From Thermoprotei archaeon (lineage in GTDB: Archaea > Thermoproteota > Thermoprotei > Thermofilales > Thermofilaceae): a stretch of DNA of 6,381 nucleotides. Numbering within the stretch: position 1 is the stretch's first letter; each line of letters starts with the position of its first letter. The DNA lies in the NCBI GenBank assembly GCA_003649495.1, contig QMRZ01000091.1, forward strand, positions 1-6,381, read 5' to 3'. Under the pieces are notes generated by a model. The model made no database searches, had not been told where the DNA came from, and saw only the letters and a list, made by a program, of their open reading frames with translations. Made by a program: the position numbers and the translations under genes. This document shows, in pieces, positions 1-4,420 of the stretch.

Positions 1-32
1 CGCCCCCAGCCCGACTGTGGGAGCAGGGCTTC

Positions 33-74
33 CCTGAAACGCCGGTAGTGCCCTGCCTGAAGCGCCGTGCCCTG
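33..74. repeat. Imperfect tandem direct repeat (23 bp and 19 bp units)
   Basis: Unit 1 (33-55) and unit 2 (56-74) both begin CCTGAA, continue with an A or G then CGCCG, and end GTGCCCTG. Unit 2 lacks four bases of the middle (GTAG region). The units abut without spacer. The unit length is not a multiple of three, so this is not a protein repeat of the open frame that covers it. Function unknown. Confidence 0.5.
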
Positions 75-85
75 CTCGGCACTCC

Positions 86-142
86 CCTCATCGAGCTGGG
101 GGCTCATTCGGGCTCACAGCCCTCACCACCTCATCGGGCTCA
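86..142. repeat. Three imperfect copies of a CTCAT(T)CGGGCTCA-like unit
   Basis: Related short units lie at 86-97 (CCTCATCGAGCT), 102-116 (GCTCATTCGGGCTCA) and 129-142 (CCTCATCGGGCTCA). The second and third differ mainly by one inserted T. They are too short, too irregular and too closely spaced for a CRISPR array. Together with the 33-74 repeat they make the left end of the window a patch of local duplications. Confidence 0.4.
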
Positions 143-166
143 GTACACGCCAGAAGTCTTAGGTGT

Positions 167-174
167 CATATAAG
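167..174 (+). promoter_or_regulatory. TATA-like element upstream of repeat copy A
   Basis: CATATAAG at 167-174 resembles an archaeal TATA box. A start about 26 bp downstream would fall near 197, where similarity between the two dispersed repeat copies begins (198-204). This would allow copy A to be transcribed as a short RNA. A TATA-like GGTATAG also precedes copy B (1753-1759), but at a slightly different offset, so the case is weak. Confidence 0.25.
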
Positions 175-203
175 CGCTTCTGAGAGTTTAGGGAAGCTCC
201 GCC

Positions 204-274
204 TACCTAATAGCGCTGAGAGGCGTGAAAAGACGCGTTGCGATACAGAAAGCTACAGTCTAATGTTACAGCCC
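204..274. repeat. Dispersed 71-bp repeat, copy A
   Basis: Positions 204-274 align without gaps to 1785-1855: 58 of 71 bases match by hand count (about 82%), with weaker similarity a few bases further left. Shared blocks include CTGAGAGGC (216-224), GATACAGAA (242-250), CTAATGTT (260-267) and CAGCCC (269-274). In the only frame open in both copies (ending at TAA 261-263) the 13 differences fall evenly over codon positions (3 first, 5 second, 5 third), which argues against a conserved protein. Copy A lies in intergenic DNA. It could be the end of a small mobile or IS-derived element, or a duplicated structured RNA. Confidence 0.7.
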
Positions 275-441
275 GTAGGAAAGCTACTAGTCTCCTAAAG
301 TTGAGACTCTTGTCACCCAATTCTCCATCCTCGTGAGTAAAGGTGAATGGAGGAAGAGGCCTAGCCAGCAGAGTGGAAGCATGTCAGTAGGGCTGCGAGC
401 TTATAGTTGGGGAATAACAGCTAGGGAGGTTGGGAAGATGA

Positions 442-547
442 TGGTGCCGGGGCCGGGATTCGAACCCGGGTATACCGGATCTCTTATCCCGGTGCCGGAC
501 CTGTGATTATGAGTCCGGCGCCCTCGACCAGGCTAGGCGACCCCGGC
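442..547 (-). tRNA. tRNA-Met(CAT), elongator type, with 27-nt intron and encoded CCA
   Basis: Read on the minus strand, the acceptor stem GCCGGGG (547-541) pairs with CCCCGGC (452-446), then A73 and an encoded CCA (444-442). The D stem is GCCT/GGGC, the T arm is CCGGG-TTCGAAT-CCCGG, and the variable loop has 5 nt. The anticodon stem CCGGA (518-514) pairs with TCCGG (479-475) around loop CTCATA+A, with anticodon CAT at 511-509. A 27-nt intron (507-481) sits between positions 37 and 38. The precursor folds as a bulge-helix-bulge: 3-nt bulges TAA and AGA flank a central helix CTCA/TAAG with one C-A mismatch, and cutting after the second bulge base gives this junction. The anticodon stem lacks the three G-C pairs expected of an initiator, so elongator Met is likely. 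A CAT-decoding tRNA-Ile2 is not fully excluded. Confidence 0.93.
481..507 (-). other. tRNA intron (canonical 37/38 position)
   Basis: The 27 bases between A37 (508) and A38 (480) interrupt the anticodon loop. The bases at both ends repeat ATC, so the exact boundary is ambiguous by a few bases from the product sequence alone, but the bulge-helix-bulge fold selects 37/38. The intron contains its own TCCGG, which could pair with the 5' half of the anticodon stem and give a competing 6-bp stem in the precursor (GGAC side at 518-513 with GTCC side near 500-495). It should be removed by the archaeal splicing endonuclease and a ligase. Confidence 0.85.
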
Positions 548-574
548 CCTCATTAGATGGTTAATGGGGATGGT

Positions 575-583
575 CTATAAAGC
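575..583 (-). promoter_or_regulatory. TATA box of the tRNA gene
   Basis: On the minus strand this reads GCTTTATAG, centred about 31 bp before the first tRNA base (547). Transcription would start a few bases before the mature 5' end, the normal arrangement for archaeal tRNA genes. It shows that the tRNA has its own promoter and is not simply part of the zinc-ribbon transcript. Confidence 0.7.
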
Positions 584-610
584 CTTTCTCGCGTGGCCAT
601 GCGCGTTGTC

Positions 611-802
611 CTAGCGTACTGGGGGTTGGGCCTGGTGGCGGGCCATTTTGTCCACGAGCTTCTTGTACTCATCCTCGTCGACTTCGAGGATGAGAGGACC
701 GACATAGCCGCAGTCCTGGCACTTGTAGATCTTGCCGGCGTAGCCGCCGAGGTAGAGGACCACCCTCCTGCTGAGGCACACTGGGCAGAGGAGCACTCCC
801 AC
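611..802 (-). CDS. Small zinc-ribbon protein, 63 aa, function unknown
   Basis: The protein has two CxxC knuckles, CPVC (Cys6, Cys9) and CQDC followed by GYVGP (Cys28, Cys31), separated by a stretch that would form the beta strands of a classic zinc ribbon. A charged helix (EVDEDEYKKLVDKM) follows. This pattern is seen in small archaeal nucleic-acid- or protein-binding zinc ribbons, but I cannot assign a named family or function. The start is GTG at 802. The nearby ATG at 805-807 is in another frame. A TATA box centred about 25 bp before the GTG implies a leaderless mRNA beginning at the start codon, and no well-placed Shine-Dalgarno is seen. It is encoded upstream of, and in the same direction as, the tRNA. 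The overlapping plus-strand frame at 593-883 lacks family features and is a shadow. Confidence 0.85.
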   Translation of the reverse strand: MGVLLCPVCLSRRVVLYLGGYAGKIYKCQDCGYVGPLILEVDEDEYKKLVDKMARHQAQPPVR

Positions 803-822
803 GCCATCTCTCGGGCCTCCAA

Positions 823-830
823 GCTTATAG
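823..830 (-). promoter_or_regulatory. TATA box of the zinc-ribbon gene
   Basis: The minus strand reads CTATAAGC, with an AAACCC purine-rich stretch just upstream that could act as BRE. Its centre lies about 25 bp from the GTG at 802, so the predicted transcript starts at or within a base or two of the start codon. This supports the GTG choice. Confidence 0.65.
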
Positions 831-955
831 GGTTTATGCTAGCTTCAGTTCAAGCCCAGGCCTTTATCACACCCCCTCGATGATGCTTTGAGAGTGCCAC
901 GGGGAGGCTAGAGCTAGCTAAGTTGATCCTCGCCTCCAGCAGGCGCTACTAGCGG

Positions 956-1705
956 ATGATCCCGCACTCGTTGCTGAGCCTCTGCAACAGCCTGCTCCTG
1001 ATACCGTCGGCGCTGCTCTACAGGGACCTTATAGATGGAGCCCCGGCCTACGCCATGGGCCTCGTCGGCGACGCCTACGCGCTCATCCTCATGGGCCTGC
1101 TCATCGCCACGTACATCGCCCTGAACGTGATCAGATTCTACTTCTACAGTAACTATTACTGGAGGTGCATCGGCAGCGAGGCCGCCAGGGACTTATCCCT
1201 GCAGCTATACGAGAGGATCGCCAGGCTACCCCTCAAGGACTACAGGAGCGCCGAGGAGTACGTGGCTCGGCTCGCGACGGACTGCGACAAGTTCGCTAAC
1301 TTCGCCCTAGGCTTTACCTCGGGGGTGGCGCTCGCCCTCATCCGCCTGCTGGTGCGGGGCTACGTGCTGTTCTCGCTGAGCCCCCACCTCCTAGCCATGC
1401 TGATGGCGGCTGTGCCAGCTTACCTGCTGGTTTACAGGAGGCATGTGAACGCGCTGGCTGACACGGCTGAGATGGAGGGGAGGGTGTGGGGCGGCTTCGT
1501 CAACTCGCTGATGGAGTTCCTGGGCAACATACTCCTAATTAAGGAGAGGGGGGCGCTGGACTCCTCCAAGAGGATGCTGGCGTCACGCCTAAGATCCCAG
1601 CTCGAGTACCAGAGGAGGATTCTGAGGATTGTCGGGAAGAACGGGCTCATAAACTCCATGATGAGCGATCTGACGCCGATAGGGCTCCTGGCCCTAGGCT
1701 CCTAG
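956..1705 (+). pseudogene. ABC exporter, transmembrane-domain fragment (broken gene, part 1)
   Basis: This is the membrane part of a type-I ABC exporter of the MsbA/multidrug type. Residues 6-24 form TM1, ending in the typical ...YRDLIDG. Residues 39-62 form TM2. Residues 84-113 (LYERIARLPLKDYRSAEEY, then RLATDCDKF) match the conserved coupling-helix region. TM3 and TM4 span about 114-160, and 184-206 is the ESxxGxxxIK-like segment. TM5 begins near 230 and the frame stops at TAG after LLALGS, so TM6 and the linker to the nucleotide-binding domain are missing. The listed ATG directly follows an in-frame TAG (950-952). Upstream, codons from 884 read coding-like (KLILASSRRY before the stop), so the true start may lie upstream and this ATG may be secondary. 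The other half of the gene is at 1851-2319. The fragment is unlikely to be functional alone. Confidence 0.82.
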
Positions 1706-1784
1706 CTCCGAGGAAAACGACTTGCTCCGAGGAGCACGATGAATCATGAGGAGGTATAGTCTGGACAGGTACGCAGCATCAGCG
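1706..1784. other. Non-homologous filler in the ABC exporter break
   Basis: Between the end of the membrane fragment and repeat copy B there is no ABC transporter coding sequence in any frame I could read. It contains a short direct repeat, GCTCCGAGGA at 1704-1713 and again at 1723-1732. A 32-codon frame starts at ATG 1746, runs through copy B and ends at TAA 1842-1844, with no recognisable family. This DNA together with copy B replaces roughly 150 residues (TM6, linker, Walker A) expected in an intact exporter. Confidence 0.55.
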
Positions 1785-1855
1785 TACCTCATAGCCCTGA
1801 GAGGCATAAAAAGACACGCTATGATACAGAATGCTATCATCTAATGTTTCAGCCC
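1785..1855. repeat. Dispersed 71-bp repeat, copy B, inside the broken ABC gene
   Basis: This is the gapless partner of 204-274 (58 of 71 identical). It ends within a few bases of where ABC coding sequence resumes at AGC CCC CAA (1851-1859, the Q-loop S-P-Q), so its right boundary coincides with the gene break. In copy B, ATGATA (1821-1826) pairs perfectly with TATCAT (1835-1840) around an 8-nt loop. In copy A the stem keeps the two inner pairs, has a C-G pair in place of T-A at the second position (241/258) and a G-T in place of A-T at the first (240/259), and has two mismatches. That is a hint, not proof, of RNA structure. It is likely an element end or remnant inserted in the transporter gene. 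Confidence 0.7.
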
Positions 1856-2319
1856 CCAAGCTGCATCTCTTCTCTCAATGAGCTTGAGGGAGAACATAGC
1901 GGTCGGCCGCCCAGTCGGCCAGGAGAAGCTCTCCAGTATCCTGGAGGCGTGCGGGATAAGGGAGCTAGCCCCACTGCTCGACGAGAGAGTTGGCAGCGGC
2001 GGGCGGGAGCTCTCTGACGGCCAGAGGCAGCGCGTAGCCATAGCCAGGGCCCTAGTCACTAAGCCCGACGTGTTGATACTCGACGAGGCCCTCTCGGCCG
2101 TTGACGCCAAGACTGAAGGTAGGGTGCTTTAGGGACTACCTGGGCAGCAGCGCCATACTAGCCGTGATCTCTCACAGACTCTCCACGGTGAGGGGCTCCG
2201 ATAGGATAGTGGTCCTGAGGGATGGCGGAATAGCTGATATCGGCAGGCATGAGGAGCTCCTGGAGAGGTGTGAGGCCTATGGGGAGCTCATAGAGAGGCA
2301 GCTCATCAGAGAGGAATAG
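1851..2319 (+). pseudogene. ABC exporter, second half of nucleotide-binding domain, frameshifted (part 2)
   Basis: From the Q-loop onward this is a typical exporter ATPase: SPQ (Q-loop, 1851-1859), SLRENIAVG, the signature LSDGQRQR with RVAIARAL, Walker B VLILDEALSAVD with the catalytic Glu, then the H-loop ISHRLSTV and a standard tail (DRIVVLRDGG, then EELLERCEAYGELIERQ). The first frame ends at TAG 2130-2132. Dropping one T from the CTTT at 2127-2130 joins VL to RDYLGSSAILAVISHR and restores the domain to TAG 2317-2319. Walker A and everything before the Q-loop are absent, so it cannot bind ATP in the normal way. It matches the membrane fragment at 956-1705 in order and strand, which makes one disrupted exporter gene the simplest reading. 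Confidence 0.85.
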
Positions 2320-2680
2320 CGCTGCTCTCCCCTCCCGTGGCTTCAAGGCGTAACAGCATAATCCCTAGCGCTCGTTTCATCAATCCCTAGTTACAGGGCC
2401 TACTCAGCCGGGAACTGAGCACGGGAGGCGCTTATAATCCCGCTGGAGCGCCGTGGACGCGGCGCTGAGAGTATAAGAGGGCAGCGCTTCCAGAGAGGGT
2501 CTTCGAGGATATAGGAATCGCGGCAGAGCATTGCTACGTAATGTCTAGGCCCGAGAGAGGAGTCCAATGCCTCCACAAGCCTCGCGATAGTCCATCGCCT
2601 AACTCCACAATTGCACTAGGCTAAGCCCCCCGTTCTAGCTAGGCTTAAAAGCCTATGCTGAATATGAGTGAAGGGGTATT
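2320..2680. other. 361-bp stretch without a recognisable gene
   Basis: No protein family could be read here. It holds a 9-bp direct repeat AATCCCTAG (2360-2368 and 2382-2390, 22 bp apart), a hairpin GGCGCT/AGCGCC (2427-2432 with 2447-2452) whose loop contains the TATA-like CTTATAATC, and a second TATA-like GTATAAGAG (2471-2479). A frame of about 50 codons is open from about 2470 to a TAA at 2620-2622, with an internal ATG at 2539; its product resembles nothing I know. The last 40 bp are the promoter of the next gene. It may include decayed sequence from the same region of gene loss. Confidence 0.4.
2640..2655 (+). promoter_or_regulatory. Promoter with TATA box inside a 16-bp perfect palindrome
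   Basis: TAGGCTTAAAAGCCTA (2640-2655) is a perfect inverted repeat whose centre CTTAAAAG serves as the TATA element. Its centre at about 2647 predicts a transcription start near 2672-2675, giving a leader of only 6-9 nt before the GTG at 2681. A palindrome placed over the TATA box is the geometry of a repressor operator that would compete with TBP, but no regulator can be named. Confidence 0.55.
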
Positions 2681-3688
2681 GTGGCAATAACGCCGGAGCT
2701 CTACGAGTTCATAGTCAAGGTAGTGGAGGACAAGGTCAGGGACATCAAGGTCACTAGGGAGGAGTTCGATGCTCTCAGGAGGTCTGTTGAGGAGGGCTTT
2801 AAGAAGCTGACTGAGGCTCAGCGTAGGACTGAGGAGAGATTAGAGCAGCTTGTCAAGGCTCAGGTTGAGACTGAAGAGAGGCTTGAGGAGCTAGCTCAGG
2901 CGCAAGCATCAACTGAGGCCAGGCTGGGCAGGCTTGAGGCAGTTGTTGAGAAGCTTGCTAGGAGAGTTGAGGAGCTAGCTGCTGCACAAGCCAGGACTGA
3001 GGCTAGACTTGAGGAACTTGCTGAGGCTCAGCGGAGGACTGAGGAGAGGCTTGAGGAGCTTGCTAAGGCTCAGGCTAGGACTGAGGAGAGATTAGAGCAG
3101 CTTGCCAGGGCACAGGCTGAGACTGAAGAGAGGTTGAGTAGGCTAGAGGCAGTTGTTGAGGAGCTTGCCAGGGCTCAAGTTGAGACTGAGGAGAGGCTAG
3201 GCAGGCTTGCAGCTGCTCAGGCCAAGACTGAGGATAGGCTTGGGAGGCTTGAGGCAGTGGTTGAGAAGCTTGCTAACGCCATTGATGCACTCCGAGTCGA
3301 GGTCGGCAAGCTATCAGAGACAGTGGGATTCAGCCTAGAAGACATAGCCAGGACGGTACTCCCAGGCTGGCTGTACAGGCACCTAGGCATAGAGGTTGGG
3401 GAGTTAAGGAGGGAGTTCTTCGTGATTGAGGGCAGGGAGATTGAGGCGAACCTATACGGAGAGGGCATGCTCGAGGGCGAGAAGGTCGTGGTGATAGGCG
3501 AGGTGAAGTCCAGGATCTATGGGTCAGACGTGGACAGGTTCTACCACAGAGTCTACGTGCCCGTGTCGAGGCTAGCCAAGGCCAGGGCCATAGGCGTGCT
3601 CTTCGGCTACCTCGTGCACCCCTCCGCTAGGAGGAGGGCTGAGGAGCTCGGGCTACACGTGGTCGCGGCCTACGAGGGATCGCGATAG
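2681..3688 (+). CDS. Coiled-coil protein with C-terminal PD-(D/E)XK nuclease-like domain, 335 aa
   Basis: Residues 1-45 are an N-terminal helical cap. Residues 46-199 are a long coiled coil made of nine units starting AQxxTEERL, with unit lengths of 14, 21 or 28 residues, all whole heptads. Residues 200-225 lead into a globular domain with LEDIARTVLPGWLYRHLG, then GREIEANLYG (251-260) and VVVIGEVKS (269-277). E274-x-K276 plus E255 fits a PD-(D/E)XK core, but the residue where the first catalytic Asp is usually found is Asn257, so activity is uncertain. The layout resembles the archaeal coiled-coil family often annotated DUF3782. Its function is unknown to me; DNA binding or processing is inference. 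GTG at 2681 is the only sensible start: an in-frame TGA lies at 2669-2671, and the ATGs at 2655 and 2664 are out of frame. A GGGG stretch lies just upstream. Its stop is 3 bp from the end of the convergent vapC remnant. Confidence 0.88.
   Translation: MAITPELYEFIVKVVEDKVRDIKVTREEFDALRRSVEEGFKKLTEAQRRTEERLEQLVKAQVETEERLEELAQAQASTEARLGRLEAVVEKLARRVEELAAAQARTEARLEELAEAQRRTEERLEELAKAQARTEERLEQLARAQAETEERLSRLEAVVEELARAQVETEERLGRLAAAQAKTEDRLGRLEAVVEKLANAIDALRVEVGKLSETVGFSLEDIARTVLPGWLYRHLGIEVGELRREFFVIEGREIEANLYGEGMLEGEKVVVIGEVKSRIYGSDVDRFYHRVYVPVSRLAKARAIGVLFGYLVHPSARRRAEELGLHVVAAYEGSR
2816..3277 (+). repeat. 42-bp-based internal coding repeats of the coiled coil
   Basis: Nine units begin at residues 46, 60, 74, 102, 116, 130, 144, 165 and 179. 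Six are 14 residues (42 bp), two are 21 (63 bp) and one is 28 (84 bp). The three longer units share an added LEAVVEKLA-type heptad (RLEAVVE at about 2930, 3140 and 3245). Codons here favour GCT, CTT, ACT and GTT, while the C-terminal domain favours GCC, CTC and GTC. The exact heptad phase of all lengths suggests expansion by unequal recombination under selection to keep the coil in register. Confidence 0.85.
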
Positions 3689-3691
3689 AGC

Positions 3692-3956
3692 TTACACCTC
3701 CACCTCTACTAACTCCACCCCCAGCTGCTTAGCCGCCTCCCGCTGCCTGCCGTCCAGGCTCAGCAGGCGGGCCCTCCCCCTCGGCTAGTGCTATGTACAG
3801 CGCGTCGTACACTGTGATGTCGTGGCTGAGAGATATCTCGAACGCCCTGCCCAGGAGGTCAAGCTCATTGAACAACACTACGTTAGTGCCGACTAGCTTG
3901 AGCATGAACCCTACCTTCCTCTTAGCGTCCTCCGCTGAGGCGCTAACCACTATCAC
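3692..3956 (-). pseudogene. vapC: VapC-type PIN toxin remnant (internally deleted and frameshifted)
   Basis: VapC toxins are PIN-domain RNases with four conserved acidic residues and about 130 residues. The GTG start at 3956 overlaps the end of vapB by 14 bp, as usual for this pair, and the product begins MIVVSAS, where the first catalytic Asp would be expected (S5). About 45-50 residues with the second acidic position seem deleted before EDAKRKVGF. The middle, LLGRAFEISLSHDITVYDALYIALAE, keeps the third acidic residue (the D of TVYDA) and is quoted here in two joined pieces: LLGRAFEISLSH and DITVYDALYIALAE. Near 3770-3782, in a G/C run, the frame breaks. The next frame gives RLLSLDGRQREAAKQLG and ends at TAA 3692-3694, a normal VapC tail with its SLD acidic residue. 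Without correction the frame gives a 75-aa product ending at 3729. Very unlikely to be an active RNase. Confidence 0.78.
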
Positions 3957-4170
3957 GATCCTCCCTCACGGATGCCGCGGAGAAGCCCCTCGGGACACTG
4001 CCCGTCTCCTTAAGCTCCTCGACCACTTCCCTGAAGTTGATCTCCCTCTCAAGTTCCTCCACCCTCCTAATCACGTAAGCCCTGAGCTCCTCAGGCCAAT
4101 TCACGTACTTCCTCAGCCTCTTCATGCGCTCCTTGACCTCCCTGGAAACCCTAAAGCTCACAACCTCCAC
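3943..4170 (-). CDS. vapB: VapB-type ribbon-helix-helix antitoxin, 75 aa
   Basis: The N-terminus EVVSFRVSREVKERM is the beta strand and first helix of a ribbon-helix-helix DNA-binding domain, which would dimerise on its own operator. A second helix follows (NWPEELRAYVIRRVEELE). The tail SVPRGFSAASVREDRDSG is the toxin-binding type of end typical of archaeal VapB partners of PIN toxins, and it overlaps the vapC start. The start is GTG at 4170, with a strong ribosome site GGGGGAG (4174-4180) three bases upstream; a possible weak TATA, GGTAAACC, lies at 4199-4206. The reading frame is intact although the toxin is broken, so it may be an orphan antitoxin. It could still neutralise related VapC toxins elsewhere or act as a repressor. 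The plus-strand frame at 3793-4185 is a shadow. Confidence 0.9.
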   Translation of the reverse strand: MEVVSFRVSREVKERMKRLRKYVNWPEELRAYVIRRVEELEREINFREVVEELKETGSVPRGFSAASVREDRDSG

Positions 4171-4173
4171 AAG

Positions 4174-4180
4174 CTCCCCC
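4174..4180 (-). promoter_or_regulatory. Strong ribosome binding site of vapB
   Basis: The minus strand reads GGGGGAG then CTT before GTG at 4170. It is one of the few clear Shine-Dalgarno sites in this window, where most genes look leaderless or short-leader, and it fixes the GTG start. Confidence 0.7.
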
Positions 4181-4266
4181 GTTAGGGCGTATCAAGATGG
4201 TTTACCGATTGTTCTCAGCTGCAGTTACCACGTATACAGCATCATAATAAGTCACTCCCAGAAATG

Positions 4267-4292
4267 CTGGCTATCTTCAGGACTGTAGCCGG
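4267..4292. other. Inverted repeat between divergent vapB and ABC-2 operon
   Basis: CTGGCTA (4267-4273) and TAGCCGG (4286-4292) can form a 7-bp stem with one G-T pair around a 12-nt loop. It lies 19 bp before the TATA element of the ABC-2 operon. It may be an operator for a regulator or chance; no match to a known site is claimed. Confidence 0.3.
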
Positions 4293-4310
4293 GTTCCTCG
4301 GCGCCCCACA

Positions 4311-4318
4311 ATATTTAC
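4311..4318 (+). promoter_or_regulatory. TATA box of the ABC-2 transporter operon
   Basis: ATATTTAC (4311-4318), preceded by CCCCACA, fits an archaeal TATA element. The predicted start is near 4340, where an in-frame ATG stands. This allows either a leaderless ATPase beginning at 4340 or an 80-nt leader before ATG 4421. Confidence 0.5.
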
Positions 4319-4420
4319 TTTGTCCCACGGGGATAGTTGATGGGGTGGAGTCATTGGAGGCTCGCTACAGAAGGCGCGGTGAGGGCATCCCGCCGGAGTC
4401 CTCCGAGCGGGGGCGCCTAC

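Larger units (their letters stand above)
3..170 (+). other. Open tail of an unidentified reading frame entering from the left
   Basis: The third forward frame is open from the window edge to a TAA at 168-170, giving about 55 residues (for example ARLWEQGFPETPVVP near the start and a GAHSGSQPSPPH stretch later). It could be the C-terminal tail of a gene that begins left of the window. I do not recognise the family, and the stretch is rich in short direct repeats, so chance openness in GC-rich DNA is equally possible. A loose resemblance to proline- and arginine-rich transposase-type tails is an impression only. No start, domain or metal-binding cluster is visible. Confidence 0.2.

Noticed and set aside
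86..142. CRISPR array
   Set aside because: The units are only 12-15 bp, irregular, and spaced by about 4-12 bp; there are no regular spacers and no cas genes.
445..547. Reading the tRNA as an intronless Leu or Ser type with a long variable arm (stem near 475-497)
   Set aside because: The anticodon loop would have 12 bases instead of 7. Removing 27 bases at 37/38 gives a standard 79-nt tRNA (with CCA) with a 5-nt variable loop and a bulge-helix-bulge fold.
553..883. Long open frames at 553-822 (minus) and 593-883 (plus) over the zinc-ribbon gene
   Set aside because: Both are low-complexity or family-free products overlapping the gene with two CxxC pairs and a well-placed promoter; they look like shadows of GC-rich coding DNA.
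2121..2140. Programmed ribosomal frameshifting in the ABC ATPase half
   Set aside because: CTTTAG is a conceivable slippery stop, but the gene also lacks Walker A and TM6, so there is no functional product to make; decay or error is simpler.
2300..2391. Minus-strand C/D box sRNA suggested by TTGATGA (2376-2382) and a CTGA near 2300
   Set aside because: The C box has a T where a purine is expected, the boxes are too far apart, the second lies inside the ABC coding sequence, and no C'/D' pair was seen.
3793..4185. 130-aa plus-strand open frame across vapBC
   Set aside because: It is the antisense of the recognisable VapB and VapC sequences and shows no domain, promoter or ribosome site.
4340..4420. 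Riboswitch or leader peptide in the ABC-2 leader
   Set aside because: No known aptamer motif, no attenuator-like hairpin with a T run, and the frame is continuous with the ATPase; only the start ambiguity is reported.
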